NCBI GenBank assembly: GCA_965661625.1
Contig: CBFIEM010000014.1
Span: 17,248-81,247, forward strand
Origin: GCA-2705995 sp965661625
GTDB taxonomy: Bacteria; Bacteroidota; Bacteroidia; Flavobacteriales_G; Salibacteraceae
Direction of reading: 5' to 3'
Length of the DNA: 64,000 nucleotides
Position 1 is the stretch's first letter. Each line of letters starts with the position of its first letter. Shown one piece after another: positions 43,333-52,126 of this stretch. The position numbers were made by a program, and so were the translations under genes. The notes under the pieces were generated by a model. The model had not been told where the DNA came from, ran no database searches, and saw nothing but the letters and a program-made list of their open reading frames with translations.

Positions 43333-44508
43333 TTATTGTCCTGTAAGTTTCTTTTTAAGCTCCATGTATTTATCGTTCTCACCTACTTTAACATAGAGCT
43401 CCATTAACGTTTGCATTGTAGCTTGATCTTCCTGATTGAGTTCGTGAGCTCTTTCTAGGTATGGAATTGCATTCGCATATGATGCTTCTAATTCCTTTTT
43501 TAAACGCTCATAATTCTTAGTGTCTGTTGGCGGAAGATTATTAATTTCTTCTACTAACGGCACAGACTGATTCACGTACATAGCGCCTAAATTATAATAA
43601 GCATCAAAATTCTTATCATCCAGCTCAATTGCTTTTTTATAGTCTGTGATAGCATTCTCTAACTTCTCTTTCTTTTCATTGAGCGTGCCTCGTGCAAAAT
43701 AATACGATGCATTCTCTGGCTCAGCTGCAATAGCCTTATCCAGCATCGTTAGCGCTTCATCAGTTTTACCTTGCTTTAAGTAAATGTTAATTTCTAAGGT
43801 TAAAAGTGACACTTCTTCTGGATACTTTTTACGTGCTTCAGTCAATATGGCTAACGCTTCATCATAATTTTCGCGTTTCATCTCAATATTAGCCATACTA
43901 GCCCACATCGACGCACCATTGTAACCCAATTTTGCACACTCACGGTACTGTTCCATTGCTAAGTCAATTTGACCAGCTTGTTCAGCACTCAGTCCAACAT
44001 TAAATATTGATACGGTATCAATTCGTTCAAATATCGAACTCATGATGTTTTCGCGTAAACGGAAATACTCAATGGCATTGGCGAAAGTTTTTGCTTGGTA
44101 ATTAGCAATCCCCTCTTTAAACGCTAAGTCAGCATTCATTCCTTGCATGCCTTTTATTTCCTCAACATTGGTTCTCCGATCAGCTGTTTTTAACGCATTA
44201 TTGAACGATTCTATGGATACTTTTAAAGCATCCTTTGAAATAGCCTCAATTGCTTCATTTTCTGATAAATGCAACTGCTGGTAAATTTTCCCCCTGTAAT
44301 AATACATTTTGGGCTCGTTAGCAGTTTTCTCATGAGTCGCCGCCTCATCAATTACTTGTTTAGCTTTTGTGAGATCTTCCTGACCGTTTGCACGATCTTG
44401 AAGGTAATACCGCAAGTAATTGGATGCGCTTGTAACATTGTTTGGTTGAGCAAATGCCATTCCAGCACTTAGCATCATACCTATAAATAGAATTCCATTT
44501 TTCATCAT
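43333..44508 (-). CDS. Exported tetratricopeptide repeat protein
   Basis: A 391-residue protein with signal peptide MMKNGILFIGMMLSAGMAFAQ. Residues 130-375 contain TPR motifs: AMEQYRECAKLGYNGASMWASMA, EALAILTEARKKYPEE, ALTMLDKAIAAEPENASYYFARG, AITDYKKAIELDDKNFDAYYNLG and AIPYLERAHELNQED. TPR proteins bind partners, so it probably acts as a periplasmic scaffold. It lies 39 bases downstream of gyrA and may be read from the same transcript. A terminator follows. Confidence 0.85.
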   Translation of the reverse strand: MMKNGILFIGMMLSAGMAFAQPNNVTSASNYLRYYLQDRANGQEDLTKAKQVIDEAATHEKTANEPKMYYYRGKIYQQLHLSENEAIEAISKDALKVSIESFNNALKTADRRTNVEEIKGMQGMNADLAFKEGIANYQAKTFANAIEYFRLRENIMSSIFERIDTVSIFNVGLSAEQAGQIDLAMEQYRECAKLGYNGASMWASMANIEMKRENYDEALAILTEARKKYPEEVSLLTLEINIYLKQGKTDEALTMLDKAIAAEPENASYYFARGTLNEKKEKLENAITDYKKAIELDDKNFDAYYNLGAMYVNQSVPLVEEINNLPPTDTKNYERLKKELEASYANAIPYLERAHELNQEDQATMQTLMELYVKVGENDKYMELKKKLTGQ

Positions 44509-44547
44509 TCAGTCTATTTTTTTGCTTCGCTGGCGCGAATTTAAGGT

Positions 44548-47082
44548 TTATTCGGCGGAGTCCTGAGCATTTTCCGTGCCATTTTCAGGATTCTCTACTT
44601 CTCCTTCATGTTCAATTTCGCCATCGATTTCCTCATCCATATCACTTCCAGGGACTTTCGCCACTGCTGCGATTGAATCTTTAGCTTTCAAATTGATCAA
44701 GCGGACACCTTGAGTTGCTCTCCCCATTGTGCGGACTTCAGATAGACTCAATCGAATCGTGATACCATTTCGATTAATGATCATTAAATCATCATCATCC
44801 GTAACATTTTTAACAGCGATTAATTTCCCTGTTTTTTCAGTGATCGTAATGGTTTTAACTCCTTTACCTCCACGATTCGTGATGCGATATTCATCTATAC
44901 TTGTACGCTTTCCATAACCGTTTTCCGAAACAACCATTACGGTTGATTCTGAGTCATTCACGCAGATCATACCAATCACTTCATCTTCATCATGAGCCAG
45001 CGTAATTCCACGAACTCCAGAAGCTCCACGTCCCATTGATCGGACTTTGCTTTCTGGGAATCGAATAGCCCGTCCTGAACCTAATGCCAGTAATATATCA
45101 CTGTCGCCAGTTGTTAGTTTTGCTTCAAGAAGTTCATCGCCTTCACGCACATTAATGGCTATAATTCCATTTGTACGTGGTCTTGAATATGCTTCGAGTG
45201 TGGTTTTCTTAATGACACCGTTCTTCGTACACATTACAATGAAGTGGTTTTCATTGAACTCGGTGTCTTTTAGGTCAGGAACGTTTATGTAAGCTAGGAT
45301 TTTATCATCCGGCTCAATATTAATCATGTTCTGAATGGCCCTTCCTTTGGATTGTTTTGTTCCTTCAGGAATTTCAAATACCCTCATCCAGAAACATTTC
45401 CCTTTCTGAGTGAAAATGAGCAAATAGTTATGCGTCATTGCGCTAAACATATCTTCCAAGAAGTCCTCATTACGCGTAGAGCTTCCTTTAGAACCCCTTC
45501 CACCACGAGCTTGTGAACGATACTCATTGAGCAGTGTGCGCTTCATGTATCCCAAGTGAGAAATGGTCACAACAACCTCTTCATTTGGAATCATATCTTC
45601 AATCTTGAAGTCTTCAGCAGCATAGACAATTTCAGTACGTCTCTCATCGCCGTACTTTTCTTTCATCTCTACCAACTCCTCTTTGATAATATCCATTCTC
45701 AAACCTTCATCAGCAAGAACGCTTTCTAGGTAGGCAATGGTTTTCATCAATTCATCGTATTCAGTGCGGATCTTATCACGCTCTAAACCGGTTAAACGTT
45801 GAAGGCGCATTTCAAGAATTGCCCGAGCTTGAATTTCTGACAATTTAAATTCGGACATCAGCCCTTCCCTGGCCTCTTCTCCTGTTTGTGAAGCTCGAAT
45901 CAACTTGATTACGGCGTCTAAGTTGTCTAGCGCAATTAAAAGGCCTTCAAGTATGTGGGCCCTTTCTTGTGCTTTACGCAACTCATATTGTGTTCTTCTA
46001 ACCACTACTTCATGGCGGTGTTCCACGAAGTATTTAATCATGTCCTTCAAATTCAACATTTGTGGACGACCTTTTACAAGGGCTACGTTATTAACTGAAA
46101 ATGAAGTCTGTAGCTGAGTATACTTGTATAAATTGTTTAATACAACATTGGTAATTGCATCTTTCTTCAATTCATACACGATCCGCATACCATTGCGATC
46201 AGATTCATCGCGGATATCTGAAATGCCCTCTATTTTCTTATCATTAACGAGGTCTGCCGTTTTGATAATCATTTCGGCCTTATTGACCTGGTATGGGATC
46301 TCAGTAACAATAATACGCTCGCGACCGCTATCCGTTTCTTCCACATTAGCTTTTGCACGCATCACGATGCGACCCCTACCCGTTTCAAAGGCTGATTTAA
46401 CGCCTTCGTAACCGTAGATTGTTCCTCCGGTGGGGAAATCGGGTGCTTTGATGTGTTGCATTAAACCTTCAACAGTTACATCGCGATCATTTATGTAAGC
46501 GATGGTAGCATCAACTGCTTCCGTAAGGTTATGTGGTGCCATATTTGTGGCCATACCTACAGCAATTCCACTAGCTCCGTTTACCAGTAAACTCGGGATT
46601 TTTGAAGGCAAAACAACAGGCTCTTTAAGCGAGTCGTCAAAGTTTAGTGCGTAATCAACGGTCTCTTTGTCGATATCAGCTAACATCTCCTCAGCAATCT
46701 TCCTCAGTCTAGCCTCTGTATAACGCATGGCAGCCGGGCTGTCGCCATCAACTGAACCGAAGTTACCTTGTCCATCTACAAACGGGTAGCGCAGTGACCA
46801 TTCTTGGGCCATTCTAACCATTGTGTCGTATACTGAGCTATCACCATGTGGGTGATACTTACCTAGCACTTCCCCTACAATACGAGCTGATTTTTTGTGT
46901 GATTTATTAGCTGAAAGACCTAGGTCCATCATTCCATATAAAACACGACGATGAACAGGCTTTAAACCATCTCGAACATCAGGTAGTGCGCGAGATACGA
47001 TTACTGACATCGAATAATCGATGTAAGCCGATTTCATTTCCTCGTCAATATTGACCTGAATAATTTTTTCTCCGTCTGACAT
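44548..47082 (-). CDS. gyrA: DNA gyrase subunit A
   Basis: The 844-residue subunit breaks and rejoins DNA to introduce negative supercoils. The active-site Tyr121 lies in AAMRYTEARL. The quinolone region reads HPHGDSSVYD with Ser82 and Asp86, equivalent to wild-type Ser83 and Asp87 of E. coli. The C-terminal six-bladed domain has a GyrA-box-like ARGGRG and NRGGKG. The tail (about 815-844) is very acidic (DMDEEIDGEIEHEGEVE). GyrA is preferred over ParC by length and C-terminal domain; no second paralogue is in the window. Confidence 0.97.
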   Translation of the reverse strand: MSDGEKIIQVNIDEEMKSAYIDYSMSVIVSRALPDVRDGLKPVHRRVLYGMMDLGLSANKSHKKSARIVGEVLGKYHPHGDSSVYDTMVRMAQEWSLRYPFVDGQGNFGSVDGDSPAAMRYTEARLRKIAEEMLADIDKETVDYALNFDDSLKEPVVLPSKIPSLLVNGASGIAVGMATNMAPHNLTEAVDATIAYINDRDVTVEGLMQHIKAPDFPTGGTIYGYEGVKSAFETGRGRIVMRAKANVEETDSGRERIIVTEIPYQVNKAEMIIKTADLVNDKKIEGISDIRDESDRNGMRIVYELKKDAITNVVLNNLYKYTQLQTSFSVNNVALVKGRPQMLNLKDMIKYFVEHRHEVVVRRTQYELRKAQERAHILEGLLIALDNLDAVIKLIRASQTGEEAREGLMSEFKLSEIQARAILEMRLQRLTGLERDKIRTEYDELMKTIAYLESVLADEGLRMDIIKEELVEMKEKYGDERRTEIVYAAEDFKIEDMIPNEEVVVTISHLGYMKRTLLNEYRSQARGGRGSKGSSTRNEDFLEDMFSAMTHNYLLIFTQKGKCFWMRVFEIPEGTKQSKGRAIQNMINIEPDDKILAYINVPDLKDTEFNENHFIVMCTKNGVIKKTTLEAYSRPRTNGIIAINVREGDELLEAKLTTGDSDILLALGSGRAIRFPESKVRSMGRGASGVRGITLAHDEDEVIGMICVNDSESTVMVVSENGYGKRTSIDEYRITNRGGKGVKTITITEKTGKLIAVKNVTDDDDLMIINRNGITIRLSLSEVRTMGRATQGVRLINLKAKDSIAAVAKVPGSDMDEEIDGEIEHEGEVENPENGTENAQDSAE

Positions 47083-47353
47083 ATTGTCTTAAAAAATGTG
47101 TGAACGATTGATTTGCACGTCGTTTGATAACCACGTGAACTATAAAGGTCGAAAGTAGGCAATTAACACCGGCTAAAAGGCGTTTAACATGCTGTAATTA
47201 CTAACAAAATTCTGTTGAAAAGCAGGGGTTTTGTGGGAGTTTTCAACGGTGTGCTAAAGGTAATTTTGACAACGTACTAGATTTATCTAATTTGCAGATA
47301 GAACTGCTTGGATTGCTCAACTGTTAACCTACTAGAAAGGAACTCATATAAAT
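47083..47353. other. Divergent gyrA/clpC intergenic region
   Basis: A promoter-bearing gap. Upstream of clpC, TTTTGACA (about 47265) and TCTAATTTG (47288 region) resemble -33 and -7 elements but with one base too few in the -7 box, so no promoter is called. No RNA gene was recognised. Confidence 0.35.
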
Positions 47354-49927
47354 ATGGAAACGAATTTTTCACCCCGCGTAAAAGATGTAATCTCGTTTAG
47401 TCGAGAAGAGGCGCTAAGGTTGGGTCATGACTACATCGGAACAGAACACTTTTTGCTTGGCATTATCCGCGAAGGAGAAGGCGTTGCAATTCGCATTCTC
47501 AAAAACCTCGATGTCGAAATGATGCAGTTGCGCAAGCTTATTGAGCAATCAATTCGTGTAGAAGGCGCTTCAAAAGCTGCCGCAAACCTCGGTAACATCC
47601 CTTTGGTTAAACAGGCTGAGAAAACATTGAAAATCACTTACCTCGAAGCAAAGCTGTTCAAAAGCAATATCATTGGAACTGAACACTTATTGCTTTCAAT
47701 CTTAAAAGATGAAAATAATGTTGCAAGCAGGGCCTTGCATCAATTCCAAGTAGATTATGGACGTGTAAAACAGGAACTTGAGCAAATGCTGAACGAAAAC
47801 GATTATTCAGATCAACCCAAATCAGAAATACCAGGCAGTACGTCGGATGAAGACGACGCATCAACTTATGGCGGCGGACCTACAGGAGGAAGCAGCAAAG
47901 GAACTGGAGACTCAAAGTCTAAAACACCTGTATTGGATAATTTTGGACGTGATTTAACAAAATTTGCTGCCGACGATAAGCTCGACCCTATTGTTGGTCG
48001 CGAAAAAGAAATTGAACGCGTTTCGCAAATTCTATCAAGGAGAAAGAAGAACAATCCTATTCTTATTGGTGAACCAGGAGTTGGTAAATCAGCAATTGCT
48101 GAAGGACTTGCGCTTCGTATCGTGCAGAAAAAAGTTTCACGCGTGCTATTCAACAAACGTGTAGTTACGCTAGACTTAGCCTCTTTAGTTGCTGGCACAA
48201 AGTATCGTGGCCAGTTTGAGGAACGGATGAAGGCAGTTATGAACGAGTTGGAGAAATCGCCTGATGTAATTCTATTTATCGATGAGATTCATACCATTAT
48301 CGGAGCTGGAGGAGCTTCTGGCTCACTCGATGCTTCCAACATGTTTAAACCTGCTTTGGCGCGAGGAGAAATTCAATGCATTGGAGCAACGACGCTAGAC
48401 GAGTATCGCCAGTATATTGAAAAAGACGGTGCCCTTGAGCGTCGTTTTCAAAAGGTTATGGTAGAGCCTACAACTGCAGAAGAAACTGTAGAAATTCTCA
48501 ATAACATTAAGGAGAAATATGAAGATCACCACAATGTTATATACACGCCTGAAGCAATTGCTGCTTGTGTGAAATTAACGGATAGGTACATTTCTGATCG
48601 TCACCTTCCAGATAAGGCCATCGATGCGTTGGACGAAGCTGGATCTCGGGTTCACATTACAAACATCACTGTGCCCAAAGAAATACTTCAGGTAGAAGAA
48701 GAAATTGAGGCTGTTAAGGAAGAAAAGAATAAAGTGGTCCGCAGTCAAAAATATGAAGAGGCTGCCAAATTGCGTGATACTGAGCGTAAGCTTTCTGAAA
48801 AGCTTGAGGAAGAAAAACGCAAATGGGAAGAACGTACCAAAGAACACCGTGAAACCGTCAACGAGGAGAACGTAGCTGAGGTGGTAGCTATGATGACAGG
48901 TGTTCCTGTTCAGCGTATTGCGCAAAAAGAGGGGGATAAACTGCGCTCGATGAAGGATGATCTGATGCACAAGGTAATTGGACAAGATGATGCTGTAGAA
49001 AAGGTTGTTAAAGCAATTCAACGTAATCGAGCTGGATTAAAGGATCCCAATAAGCCAATTGGCTCATTTATTTTCTTGGGGCCAACAGGGGTAGGTAAAA
49101 CGCAATTGGCCAAAGTACTTGCCAAGTACTTATTTGACAAAGAGGACACTCTCATACGCATTGACATGAGTGAATACATGGAGAAGTTTGCCGTTTCACG
49201 CTTAATTGGTGCACCTCCAGGATACGTTGGATATGAAGAAGGTGGACAGCTTACTGAGAAAGTTCGTCGACAGCCCTACTCTGTTATTTTGCTTGATGAA
49301 ATTGAAAAGGCTCACCCAGATGTCTATAACCTGCTGCTCCAGGTATTGGATGATGGAATGGTAACAGATAGCTTAGGAAGACGAATCGATTTCAAAAACA
49401 CAATCATCATCATGACCTCGAACATTGGCTCGCGACAGCTAAAAGATTTTGGTCAAGGTGTTGGGTTTGGCACTTCAGCCCGAGAAGAGGCCATGCAAGC
49501 TGATGCAAAGGGTGTAATTCAAAATGCATTGAAGAAGTCTTTCGCCCCCGAATTCTTAAATCGTATTGATGATGTTGTGTTGTTCAACTCATTGACTCGA
49601 GAGAATATACATGAAATCATAGACATTGAATTGAAGTACTTCTATGACCGTATTTCTGATATAGGTTATACCATTAAACTTACAGATGAAGCTAAAGACT
49701 ACATTGCAGAGAAGGGCTTTGATGAACAATATGGTGCTCGTCCACTAAAAAGAGCTATTCAGAAACTTTTGGAAGACCCAATAGCAGAGGAAATTATTCA
49801 GCGAAACCTGAATGAGGGTGATACCATAACAGTAAATGTGAACAAAGAGAAAACTGGTATTGATTTAAAAATCACTAAAAAACGAAAAGCTAAAAAGGAA
49901 GATGATAAGAAGGAAAGTGATAAATGA
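47354..49927 (+). CDS. clpC: ATP-dependent Clp protease ATP-binding subunit ClpC
   Basis: The 857-residue AAA+ unfoldase feeds proteins to ClpP. Order: two Clp-N repeats (EEALRLGHDYIGTEHFLLGI; FKSNIIGTEHLLLSIL), a Ser/Gly-rich linker, AAA-1 with Walker A GEPGVGKS (239-246), a UVR-like middle motif (KYEEAAKLRDTERKL) and AAA-2 with Walker A GPTGVGKT (576-583) and sensor-2 GARPLKRAIQ. The C-terminal tail is very Lys/Glu-rich. The MGVPVQRI loop is present as MTGVPVQRI. A strong terminator follows. Confidence 0.97.
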   Translation: METNFSPRVKDVISFSREEALRLGHDYIGTEHFLLGIIREGEGVAIRILKNLDVEMMQLRKLIEQSIRVEGASKAAANLGNIPLVKQAEKTLKITYLEAKLFKSNIIGTEHLLLSILKDENNVASRALHQFQVDYGRVKQELEQMLNENDYSDQPKSEIPGSTSDEDDASTYGGGPTGGSSKGTGDSKSKTPVLDNFGRDLTKFAADDKLDPIVGREKEIERVSQILSRRKKNNPILIGEPGVGKSAIAEGLALRIVQKKVSRVLFNKRVVTLDLASLVAGTKYRGQFEERMKAVMNELEKSPDVILFIDEIHTIIGAGGASGSLDASNMFKPALARGEIQCIGATTLDEYRQYIEKDGALERRFQKVMVEPTTAEETVEILNNIKEKYEDHHNVIYTPEAIAACVKLTDRYISDRHLPDKAIDALDEAGSRVHITNITVPKEILQVEEEIEAVKEEKNKVVRSQKYEEAAKLRDTERKLSEKLEEEKRKWEERTKEHRETVNEENVAEVVAMMTGVPVQRIAQKEGDKLRSMKDDLMHKVIGQDDAVEKVVKAIQRNRAGLKDPNKPIGSFIFLGPTGVGKTQLAKVLAKYLFDKEDTLIRIDMSEYMEKFAVSRLIGAPPGYVGYEEGGQLTEKVRRQPYSVILLDEIEKAHPDVYNLLLQVLDDGMVTDSLGRRIDFKNTIIIMTSNIGSRQLKDFGQGVGFGTSAREEAMQADAKGVIQNALKKSFAPEFLNRIDDVVLFNSLTRENIHEIIDIELKYFYDRISDIGYTIKLTDEAKDYIAEKGFDEQYGARPLKRAIQKLLEDPIAEEIIQRNLNEGDTITVNVNKEKTGIDLKITKKRKAKKEDDKKESDK

Positions 49928-49928
49928 T

Positions 49929-49954
49929 AAAAAGCCCCGATTTGGGGCTTTTTT
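49929..49954 (+). terminator. Intrinsic terminator of clpC, probably bidirectional
   Basis: AAAAAGCCCC (49929-49938) pairs with GGGGCTTTTT (49944-49953) around GATTT, followed by T. The last base pairs reach the stop codon of the convergent acyltransferase gene, and the opposite strand also ends in TTTTT. Confidence 0.9.
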
Positions 49955-51215
49955 ATTGCTTCATCTTTTTAACAAGCTCTGTGAGTTTCTGAAATTTTTG
50001 TGGATGTTCAGCTTTACCCCGTTCAAATTGTTTGTGATAACAATAATCATTGTAGACATCAATCCAGTGCAGGGTAATGTAAGCTATTAGTGCAACGACA
50101 AGCAGGTACACCCCTACTCCTGCTCCTCCTAGAAATAATCCAATGGGAATAGCAAGTACCATAACCCATAATGGAAATATAATCAACCCTAAAGCAACCT
50201 TCATACTACCCCTAAACTGCGGGTCCTTAATTAATTTGGGTACGCGCTTGCTCACGATCTGATGAGGCACGTAGAAATAGCCGATACCTAAAACTGCAGG
50301 AATGCATAGAACGATTAGTGCCATCCAATCACTCTGATGTCCTGCTCCTACACCTGCTGTATTAGTCCTGTTCAATAATTCCTGCGCTTCAAGTAATGAG
50401 TCATGATGCTTCATATCACTTTTTCCATTTAACGCCTCAATTAAACCCTTGAGTTGATGGTAATCATTTGCAAGTGAGGGTCTATCAAGTTGATTTAAAG
50501 GATGAAGCTCCTTGGTGAATTTATCTATGGAAGCATACTTTTCATCATTGTTGATATGAAGTGTGAGCGCTTGAATACGTTTAAACATCAACGAGGTTAA
50601 ATCGCGCTGCAGTATGCGTTCATCACGCGACTTTATTCCATTAAGCCAATCGTGGACAGGTATAGGCTCCCCAAATTCAACAACAACGTTGCTACGGAAT
50701 TTACTGTGATGTGAATAATTGAGTCCGAGAGGTTGAATATAAAGTTCGCGATCGGGATATTTTTCCAGTGTACTTATGGCTATGCGAGCTACTCCTTTTT
50801 TCAGAACGCGCAATTTACGCTGTTCACCATGATTGCCTTCTGGAAACACGATGAGACTTTCATTTCGGCTCAACAAGGCTTGGCATGCCTCGAAGATTTC
50901 CTCATTTTTATCCATTGCATCTCTTCCATCCCTTATCCGATAAACTGGCATCATACGAAGTGTGGCCAAAAGGCGAGCTGCAACGGGATTCTTATAGATG
51001 TCAGCACGTGTTAAACTGTGGGGCTGAGTGTTTGTCAATACGGCAATGAGCAATGCATCTAAAAATGCATTCTGGTGATTCCCACAATAGATGACGGCCT
51101 TATCTTTGGAAACATTTTCAAGCCCATTCACCAGCGTATTCTTGAAAAATACCCGTAAGGCTACCGTAACCCACATTTGCATGTAGGAATAAAATAAGTT
51201 GCGTTTTGGTTTCAA
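49953..51215 (-). CDS. PlsC-like 1-acyl-glycerol-3-phosphate acyltransferase family protein
   Basis: A 420-residue protein that probably acylates a lysophospholipid. Catalytic HQNAFLD (H-x4-D) near residue 48 and VFPEGNHG near residue 125 mark the PlsC superfamily. The C-terminal 130 residues add hydrophobic helices (MALIVLCIPAVLGIGYFYV; PLWVMVLAIPIGLFLGGAGVGVYLLVVALI), a membrane extension not found in PlsC itself. The first codon is TTG, directly after the stop of the upstream gene (TAA-TTG), so coupling is likely; a later ATG (codon 12) is the alternative. Confidence 0.85.
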   Translation of the reverse strand: MKPKRNLFYSYMQMWVTVALRVFFKNTLVNGLENVSKDKAVIYCGNHQNAFLDALLIAVLTNTQPHSLTRADIYKNPVAARLLATLRMMPVYRIRDGRDAMDKNEEIFEACQALLSRNESLIVFPEGNHGEQRKLRVLKKGVARIAISTLEKYPDRELYIQPLGLNYSHHSKFRSNVVVEFGEPIPVHDWLNGIKSRDERILQRDLTSLMFKRIQALTLHINNDEKYASIDKFTKELHPLNQLDRPSLANDYHQLKGLIEALNGKSDMKHHDSLLEAQELLNRTNTAGVGAGHQSDWMALIVLCIPAVLGIGYFYVPHQIVSKRVPKLIKDPQFRGSMKVALGLIIFPLWVMVLAIPIGLFLGGAGVGVYLLVVALIAYITLHWIDVYNDYCYHKQFERGKAEHPQKFQKLTELVKKMKQ

Positions 51216-52118
51216 TTAAGTCAATCTTTTATTGCTCCAAAGGTAAGAAACCGACAAGCCAGATATCAGGTGCCAAATGCCCCACCATCCTGCAATTATA
51301 GCCATTCCTCCTAACCCACCGAAGTAGTTAAAGATGATAACCAAGGCAAGCCCGGAGTTTTGAATACCTGTTTCAAGGGTAATACTTCTTCTATCTGAGC
51401 GCTTTAAACCAAACAAGGTGCTTATTCCAAACCCTCCCATTAAAGCAACGAGATTATGAGCGAAGACAAGTCCTACTATAGCCTTAAAATACGTAGTGAA
51501 TATAGCTGTGTTGTTCACAAATGCAATCAACACAAATAAGGCAAATATGCCAATTGACGTAATCCGAATACCTTTAGATACGGATGCAGTAAATTTCGGG
51601 TAGAAATTGTTCACTAGCATTCCCAGAACCAAAGGAATACCGAGCAAAAATAAAATGGACTTGAAAATCGCATAGCTATTGATATCAATCTCTTGGAGTA
51701 GCTTGGCTGAAGGCTCATATAGTCCACCCCAAAGGGCAAAGTTCAAGGGGGTTACCACGAGGGAAGCTGTAGTTGAAACAGCAGTTAAACTGACCGATAA
51801 CGCTGCATTGCCCTTTGCCATTAATGACATGAAATTTGACACATTTCCCCCTGGACAACTAGCAACAAGGAACATTCCGAGTGCCATACTTGAATGGGGT
51901 TCGAGTAGTACACAAAGCAAATAGGTTAACGCTGGTAATAAAACGAACTGGGCCAATGCACCAATAAGAATTGCTTTTGGCTGTTGAAGTACTTCTTTAA
52001 AATGCGCTGCTTTAAGTTCTAATGACACGCCGAACATGATGAACCCCAAACAAATGTTCAACATCCATAAGCTGTCTGCACTGAAATTTAACTGTGCCTG
52101 ATCAATTGCTTCAATCAT
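51216..52118 (-). CDS. Bile acid:sodium symporter (BASS) family transporter
   Basis: A 300-residue inner-membrane protein with about ten predicted helices. Conserved family stretches are ALGMFLVASCPGGNVSNFMSLMAKGNAALSVSLTAVST near 75-110 and ETGIQNSGLALVIIFNYFGG near 245. Family members carry organic anions with sodium; the substrate here is unknown. It lies 8 bases after recQ and is immediately followed by the acyltransferase gene, so the three make one operon. Confidence 0.92.
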   Translation of the reverse strand: MIEAIDQAQLNFSADSLWMLNICLGFIMFGVSLELKAAHFKEVLQQPKAILIGALAQFVLLPALTYLLCVLLEPHSSMALGMFLVASCPGGNVSNFMSLMAKGNAALSVSLTAVSTTASLVVTPLNFALWGGLYEPSAKLLQEIDINSYAIFKSILFLLGIPLVLGMLVNNFYPKFTASVSKGIRITSIGIFALFVLIAFVNNTAIFTTYFKAIVGLVFAHNLVALMGGFGISTLFGLKRSDRRSITLETGIQNSGLALVIIFNYFGGLGGMAIIAGWWGIWHLISGLSVSYLWSNKRLT

Positions 52119-52126
52119 AGAAAGGC

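Noticed and set aside
44548..47082. ParC instead of GyrA
   Set aside because: The full 844-residue length with a GyrA-type six-bladed C-terminal domain and GyrA-box-like motifs favours GyrA.
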